18,735 nucleotides of DNA from contig CAZXTL010000033.1 of assembly GCA_964643725.1 (NCBI GenBank), positions 1-18,735 on the forward strand, in the 5' to 3' direction. Within the stretch, counting starts at the first letter, position 1; every line of letters begins with the position of its first letter. The notes under the pieces were generated by a model, which made no database searches, was not told where the DNA came from, and worked only from the letters and a program-made list of their open reading frames with translations. Position numbers and translations under genes: made by a program. This document shows positions 18,001 to 18,735 of this stretch, piece by piece. Source of the DNA: DYQY01 sp964643725. Lineage in GTDB: Bacteria; Margulisbacteria; Riflemargulisbacteria; GWF2-35-9; DYQY01.

Positions 18001-18735
18001 TCATCAGCGGTGGGGTTGGAGTTGTTTATGATACAACGGCTACTACGTTATCAACCATACAAATATCCAATGTATCAGCAAATCAGCAAATAGAGTTAGA
18101 CCAAGGAGCTTATTACTTACAGGTTGGAACATATAATGTAACATTCAACATGAGTGAGAACTTAGTAATAACTCCATCAATAAGGTTAATAGGATTAGAT
18201 TCCTCGACTACGCTCGGAATGACACTACAAAGAATAAACGACAGTACTTATAAGAGTGAATATGTTGTGACAGCAGGAACAGTAGAAGGAACATATAGCA
18301 TTAACTATAGTGCTACTGATAATGCAGGCAATACAGTTCACAGTTCACTGTTCACTAGTTCATTGGTTGTTGATATAAGCAGTCCAACAGTGAACTTAGA
18401 GATACTAGACTTAGATACAGCTAGCAACTTATATACTAATAGTACAAACGTAAGACTAAGCATTAACGTAGAAGAATCAAATATTTATGGTTATTTAGTA
18501 ACAGAGAATCTAGGTTTTGAGTATTCAACTACTTACTATTCACTGTTCACTGTTAACCAACCAACAACATACAATTTCTCTACCTCTTTAGCAGAGTCTA
18601 AGTCGCTTAAGTTGTTGGTTTTAGATAAGTCAGGGAACATAAGCAGTGCAAGCTATGCAATAACGTTAGATGCACAAGTACCAACAGCGACGATAGAGTT
18701 ACCAGTAGCTGCGAGCTACATAAATATCGGGGAAC
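1..18735 (+). CDS. Giant beta-helix / Ig-like / LamG surface protein, partial at both ends
   Basis: A single frame (first full codon at base 3, last at 18732) is open across the window, giving about 6,244 residues with no start or stop. Domain order is eleven parallel beta-helix modules (residues 1-4472), Ig-like pair (4473-4672), helix 12 (4673-5042), Ig-like pair (5043-5236), helix 13 (5237-5698), Ig-like (5699-5797), LamG (5798-5999), two Ig-like domains (6000-6225) and the start of another. Pectin-lyase-like helices, LamG and bacterial Ig-like domains are typical of secreted or surface proteins, so an adhesin, fibre or coat role outside the cell is inferred. No signal peptide, anchor or secretion domain is visible because both ends are missing. 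The ATG at base 1 is in another frame and stops at 61-63, so it is not the start. No catalytic motif was recognised. The single open frame is certain; the function is not. Confidence 0.96.
3..1169 (+). repeat. Beta-helix module M1 (head class A, 389 visible residues)
   Basis: The window opens on EAICYNTSTNIYYDFLQDAL, which matches the linker and head of M6 (DIGEAICYNTSTNIYFDSLQ at about 6159). The module is therefore nearly complete and only its first few linker residues are cut. The WPN motif sits at residue 46 (base 138). The core has the GGAIWMN...GNIGYNGGAI block followed by rungs with GGAY, GGGF, GGGF, GGSF and GSVF turns. The close is STIVSNNGAIYYDN, then VDHSIITD, and the tail ends VDIGAYE at 1152-1169. 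Its tail wording (SPRYDFDVTQF, SVAVNNGSN) is shared only with M6. The unusually short head (QANTGNTIQV) marks class A. Confidence 0.9.
1170..2384 (+). repeat. Beta-helix module M2 (head class B, 405 residues)
   Basis: The head carries ALGERQLAESKAAGNTIQVY, found elsewhere only in M7. Bases 1170-1415 differ from the M7 head by only about a dozen bases, including an exact 89-base match. The core keeps SENGGAIWMN and GNIGYNGGAI, followed by rungs turning on GGAF, GGGF, RGAV, GGVF and GSVF. The close is STIVSNNGAIYYDN and LDHCVITD. The tail (YGFDVTQF, LDWSVGANTGTNNAWN) ends IDIGAYE at 2367-2384. This tail type is shared with M3, M4 and M7, each of which precedes a class C head. Confidence 0.92.
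1236..1324 (+). repeat. Exact 89-base repeat, copy 1 (M2 head)
   Basis: These bases are identical to 7389-7477 in the M7 head, 6,153 bases downstream. They encode IQSALDALGERQLAESKAAG and the start of the following strand. Identity at third codon positions as well as in the protein shows a recent copy event or gene conversion rather than protein-level selection alone. Confidence 0.9.
2385..3656 (+). repeat. Beta-helix module M3 (head class C, 424 residues)
   Basis: The linker STSTVAFVCEI leads into the class C head (QFTRIQLALDALAQMEETYG), then GKTIQVYSG and NRGLIWPN. The core starts with SENGGAIWM and has about eight rungs (GGAF, GGGF, GGVS, GGAF, GGFV, GVFV, GSVF), with the rung faces rich in NNS, SNS and YNN. 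The close is SSIVSNNGAIYYDN, then LDHCVITD and YGFDVTQFMDY. The tail ends TIDIGAYE at 3639-3656. The M2/M3 and M3/M4 junctions are close to each other in DNA sequence, more so than the middles of these modules. Confidence 0.92.
3657..5138 (+). repeat. Beta-helix module M4 (head class C, longest, 494 residues)
   Basis: This is the longest helix in the window. The head is class C (QMEETYGTGAGKTIQVYSG). The first core block is the variant TINAGDNEGGSIRMN (3984-4025) instead of the usual SENGGAIWM. Bases 4083-4709 hold nine consecutive rungs averaging 23 residues, turning on GGAF, GGAF, GGGF, GGGF, GGAF, GGAF, GGGF, GGVF and GGVF, before the closing GSVF rung. The close reads CTIVSNNGAIYFDN and LDHCVITD. 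The tail ends IDIGAYE at 5121-5138. Extra length comes from added rungs, not from longer caps. Confidence 0.92.
5139..6146 (+). repeat. Beta-helix module M5 (head class C, short, 336 residues)
   Basis: The head is class C with the GHGKTIQVYAGTIVGTGNRG wording also found in M8. The core has the INSGDNQGGSIRIN variant (5466-5507) shared with M4 and M10. Only about three further rungs follow (GGAI, GGVL, QGAVLY) before CTIVSNDGSIYYDN. The tail is unlike any other in the window: YPIYGFTTTGF, LWYANNNNVTSD, LDGNDRINGDPL, ending VDIGCYE with cysteine in place of alanine (6129-6146). This odd tail precedes the class A head of M6. Confidence 0.9.
6147..7322 (+). repeat. Beta-helix module M6 (head class A, 392 residues; closest to M1)
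   Basis: The linker LILDIGEAICYNTSTNIY and the short head (QAFVSETIQVLVG) match the first residues of the window. The core has SQDGGAIWMN and GNIGYNGGAI, then rungs on GGAI, GGIG, GGAI, GGAF and GSVF. The close is CTIVSNNGTIYNDN and VDHSIITD. The tail (SPRYDFDVTQF, SVAVNNGSN, WNANSNNITSD) ends IDIGAYE at 7305-7322, and this tail type is shared only with M1. Like M1, it is followed by a class B head. Confidence 0.92.
7323..8744 (+). repeat. Beta-helix module M7 (head class B, 474 residues; closest to M2)
   Basis: The class B head (GERQLAESKAAGN) is nearly identical in DNA to that of M2. The core has SENGGAIWMT and GNIGYNGGAF, then about eight rungs on GGGF, GGVF, GGIF, GAVF, GGVF, GGVF, GGVA and GGMI, more than in M2. 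The close is STLVSNNGAIYYDN and LDHCAVTD. The tail (YGFDINQF, LDWSVGANSGTNNAWN) ends IDIGVYE at 8727-8744, the only one with valine at that place. The tail type matches M2-M4 and is followed, as there, by a class C head. Confidence 0.92.
7389..7477 (+). repeat. Exact 89-base repeat, copy 2 (M7 head)
   Basis: This is the partner of 1236-1324. It lies inside a longer stretch (7323-7568) that matches 1170-1415 with about a dozen mismatches by my hand alignment and no gaps. It is large enough to act as a target for homologous recombination between modules. Confidence 0.9.
8745..9896 (+). repeat. Beta-helix module M8 (head class C, 384 residues)
   Basis: The head has VAFVCEIFETAQQFTRIQ and GHGKTIQIYAGTIVGTGNRG, closest to M5. 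The core is a weaker variant (TQNGGSILMN), with rungs on GGAI, GGGS, GGAF, GGVI and GGLL. The close is STIVSNNGVIYKDD and VEHCTFTD. The tail switches to a new type (SSAHGHGSNVLWNANSNN, TDILGNPRI), ending IDLGAYE at 9879-9896. This is the first tail of the type also used by M9 and M10. Confidence 0.91.
9897..11225 (+). repeat. Beta-helix module M9 (head class A, 443 residues, regular rung array)
   Basis: The head is a second short form (SRSVCYIEQTGVYYESIQ, then VSANQTIKVLVGTHTGPG) shared with M10 and M11. The core has SENGGSIWMN and GNMGYNGGAF, followed by the most regular rung array of the window (separate entry). The close is STIVSNNGAIYYDD and VDHCIFND. The tail (SPAHGHGSNVLWNANSSN, ADILGNPRI) ends IDIGAYE at 11208-11225. 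Confidence 0.92.
10359..10778 (+). repeat. Tandem array of six 23-24-residue rungs in M9
   Basis: Six in-frame copies begin with a GGG turn at 10359, 10431, 10500, 10572, 10641 and 10710, so unit lengths are 72, 69, 72, 69, 69 and 69 bases. The consensus is GGGFxxxTNTLTNSxVYxNS plus 3-4 variable residues. Similarity is visible in the DNA as well as the protein (repeated acaaatac, ctgac/taatagt and gtatattctaatag words). In a right-handed beta-helix each unit would be one coil. Because every unit is a multiple of three, loss or gain of copies would keep the frame. The last copy grades into the conserved INVLAYNNS rung. Confidence 0.9.
11226..12191 (+). repeat. Beta-helix module M10 (head class A, shortest, 322 residues)
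   Basis: The head (SRPVCYIERTGVYYEAIQ, then THTGPGNRGLIW) is of the M9 type, with IWTH instead of IWPN. The first core block is TVNSGDNEAGSIWMN (11523-11567), the variant otherwise seen only in M4 and M5. Only three or four rungs follow (KGGVF, GGVF, DGSVLY). The close is degraded (STMVDNVGAIYFAD), then VDHCIFTD. The tail (SSAHGHGSNVLWNANSNN) ends IDVGAYE at 12174-12191. Confidence 0.9.
12192..13418 (+). repeat. Beta-helix module M11 (head class A, divergent glycine-poor core, 409 residues)
   Basis: The head is normal for its class (SRPVCFIEETGVYYEALQ, THTGPGNRGLIW, TILDAESVTRH). The core keeps one EGGSIKL block but then lacks GG(A/G/V)F turns, running through rungs such as SIKIYDSKFIGDD, NSVVTLDNVVIKD and NISKSVIKDN. 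Two rungs of the common kind return near 12955-13040 (GNNTLINSLVYG and DNTLINSTI). The expected DHC motif reads FNYCAFDT. The tail is also divergent (NPLSKLVNAGNNTFW), ending IDVGCYE at 13401-13418. It still looks like a beta-helix, but of a looser type. Confidence 0.85.
13419..13709 (+). other. Ig-like domain a1 (NDQxVG...TVYLW type)
   Basis: About 97 residues follow the M11 tail. They carry LYDIDSSSIEWTNDQVVGVS near the start, a WLISE strand, TKPARYTFQNDAPGQKTVYL in the middle and end in a strand finishing YLDT. The pattern of a TND/TNS start, KTVYLW and a closing xxDT is that of bacterial surface Ig-like repeats, which act as spacers or binding domains. It is the first Ig-like domain in the window and marks the end of the uninterrupted run of helices. 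Confidence 0.75.
13710..14018 (+). other. Ig-like domain b1
   Basis: About 103 residues follow directly after the YLDT strand of a1. It contains NALIVSFSKYIAITPDLRF, a hydrophobic FVITPTEWAMGTYNVSIRV strand and DNIGN near the end. These line up with the b2 and b3 domains (TFNMxEN, GTYN, ATDxxGN), although the N-terminal GTYN turn is missing here. It is the most divergent of the three b domains. It runs straight into the head of helix M12. Confidence 0.65.
14019..15128 (+). repeat. Beta-helix module M12 (head class A, 370 residues)
   Basis: The head reads YIGNTPYLTIQRALDNAAIG, then SGTWKGPGNRGLVWPNRDN and SSVDTILDAEQVTRH. An insertion (GRGQAVGEPTENGG) precedes the first core rung. Rungs turn on GGVI, GGVV, GGVF, GGAV, GGVA and GGVF. 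The IVSNNGAIYYDN close is replaced by STIIQKTNSIMRF, and the DHC motif by INTSIIDD. The tail (SSAINFGSSILWNVNSNN, TDIVGNPRI) ends IDLGCYE at 15111-15128. The helix is flanked on both sides by a/b Ig-like pairs. Confidence 0.88.
15129..15413 (+). other. Ig-like domain a2
   Basis: About 95 residues. Matches to a1 and a3 are IYDQDTNSTKYANDQVVG, the YYLIKE strand, TIKPVTYMFRNNDNGVRTLY, LWTKDVAGNVSE and the closing MITYDT strand. KD-AGN before the last strand is the usual signature of these bacterial Ig-like repeats. No catalytic feature is seen. Confidence 0.78.
15414..15710 (+). other. Ig-like domain b2
   Basis: About 99 residues beginning VVPVIGTVELSNN. It has VGTYNITFNMIENFVGTPEI, then NDSTFTSEIYISYNW, SGTYNW and ATDDVGNYVKE. 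The same series of words occurs in b3 (VGTYNVTFNMSEN, NDSTYKSEY, EGTYSI, ATDNAGN). The fold is inferred to be an immunoglobulin-like beta-sandwich. It leads directly into M13 at QLFIGTAAKIN. Confidence 0.78.
15711..17096 (+). repeat. Beta-helix module M13 (head class A, last helix, 462 residues)
   Basis: The head reads YFTIQAALNSANTYDVIDVQ, then GTGN-like GAGNRALVWPNRENITLQG. The core starts with SQDGGAIWMQ and GNIGYNGGVI, a block that is still almost identical in DNA to the one in M2. About nine rungs follow (GGVV, GGGV, WGAVF, GGVS, GGVF, GGVF, GGVF, RGDVF), then a reduced close (CTIAGHSQAIYYAE) and NNSIFTD. The tail is divergent (WQINSSNLIIDKVGNVRV), ending IDAGCYE at 17079-17096. It is the last helix in the window. 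Confidence 0.9.
17097..17393 (+). other. Ig-like domain a3, truncated before its last strand
   Basis: About 99 residues with LYDMDSNNKNYMNDQTVGLS, AWLLTEE, VRPSTYRFKNAEQGDKTVYL and WVKDQYGR. Here the KD-AGN signature reads KDQYGR. The closing strand ending in YDT, present in a1 and a2, is missing where expected. The chain passes into LamG after NSSLIDG. A YDT strand reappears at 18027 after LamG. Confidence 0.75.
17394..17999 (+). other. LamG / concanavalin A-like lectin domain
   Basis: About 202 residues with the full set of bacterial LamG landmarks: LVGYWPFDGDLNDYSGNGHN at the start (Trp at residue 5802), LAFNGNG, FTIGGWVKT, the QFHHLALSFDGVNRNMYVDG strand pair near residues 5917-5936, and the closing LDEFAVYNRALSSSDIEFLY (17922-17981). 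Domains of this family (LamG_3-like jelly rolls) bind carbohydrate or protein ligands, or serve as structural parts, in secreted bacterial proteins. Here it may give the giant protein a binding head or side arm; the ligand is unknown. It is the only LamG in the window. Confidence 0.9.
18000..18377 (+). other. Ig-like domain b3
   Basis: About 126 residues. It opens with GVGVVYDTTATTLSTIQISN and continues QVGTYNVTFNMSENLVITPS, IRLIGLDSSTTLG, RINDSTYKSEY, GTVEGTYSI and SATDNAGNTV. The YDT at the start matches the final strand of the a-type domains. It is therefore probably the last strand of a3 separated from its body by LamG. The remainder matches b2 closely. Confidence 0.75.
18378..18677 (+). 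other. Ig-like domain a4
   Basis: About 100 residues. It begins SSPTVNLEILDLDTASNLYT and continues NSTNVRLSINVEESNIYGYL, QPTTYNF, KSLKLLVLDKSGNISSASY and AITLDAQ. Spacing and order follow a1-a3 (xDxDT start, TNS, strand, DK-GN, xxLD). It uses TNS where the others use NDQ, the more usual form in bacterial Ig-like repeats. The order here is b then a, the reverse of the inter-helix pairs. Confidence 0.72.
18678..18735 (+). other. Start of a further Ig-like domain, cut by the window end
   Basis: Only 19 residues are visible (VPTATIELPVAASYINIGE). The PTATIELP...YIN pattern is typical of the first strand of bacterial Ig-like repeats that follow a xLDxxxP junction. The type cannot be decided from this length. 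The coding frame is still open at the last base. Confidence 0.5.

Noticed and set aside
1..18735. Chlamydial polymorphic membrane protein (Pmp) autotransporter as the specific identity
   Set aside because: The GG(A/I)x rungs are similar in style, but the FxxN partner motif is not consistently paired, no autotransporter barrel is visible, and the GAYE tails, Ig-like domains and LamG are not the Pmp layout.

Overview
The whole 18,735-base window lies inside one protein-coding gene on the + strand. The frame whose codons start at positions 3, 6, 9 and so on reads without a stop to the last base: about 6,244 codons, with neither the gene's start nor its end in view. Positions can be converted directly, because residue n of the visible protein starts at base 3n. 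Translating by hand and re-checking the phase at thirteen recurring landmarks gave the same frame each time, so I see no frameshift. The visible part alone would exceed 600 kDa. I found no second gene, RNA gene, mobile element, promoter or terminator.

The protein is a giant modular extracellular or cell-surface protein. Residues 1-4472 (bases 3-13418) hold eleven consecutive right-handed parallel beta-helix modules (M1-M11) of 322-494 residues. Each has a head (an IQxALD helix, then a GxxNRGLxWPNxxNITLxG block and an SSVDTILDA-type block), a core of 22-24-residue rungs with a GG(A/G/V)F turn and an asparagine-rich side (TNTLTNSxVYxNS), a closing segment (STIVSNNGAIYYDN), and a tail ending D(I/V/L/A)G(A/C)YE. 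That tail resembles the C-terminal 'choice-of-anchor Q' segment of bacterial beta-helix proteins. The GG(A/I)x rungs also recall chlamydial polymorphic membrane proteins.

From base 13419 the layout changes. Helix modules M12 and M13 are separated by pairs of bacterial Ig-like domains of two kinds: 'a' (YDxDS...NDQxVG...KTVYLWxKD) and 'b' (GTYN(I/V)TFNMxEN...ATDNAGN). After M13 come another 'a' domain, a LamG/concanavalin-A-like lectin domain (bases 17394-17999), a 'b' domain, an 'a' domain, and the start of one more domain cut by the window end.

The modules have a readable duplication history. Their heads fall into classes in the order A-B-C-C-C-A-B-C-A-A-A-A-A, so M1-M5 and M6-M8 look like two copies of an A-B-C super-repeat. 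The tail of each module matches the head class of the next, so the copied unit straddles the module boundary. M2 and M7 share an exact 89-base stretch.

The likely job is a long stiff adhesin, fibre or surface-coat protein with carbohydrate-binding capacity near the C-terminal part. That is inference from domain content. The organism is AT-rich by eye (many AGA, TTA and AAT codons) and uses the standard stops, with no introns evident. Such giant beta-helix/LamG/Ig proteins fit uncultivated bacteria with giant surface genes (for example Omnitrophota, Elusimicrobiota or the PVC group). A methanogen adhesin-like protein is a less likely alternative. The window does not settle the lineage.
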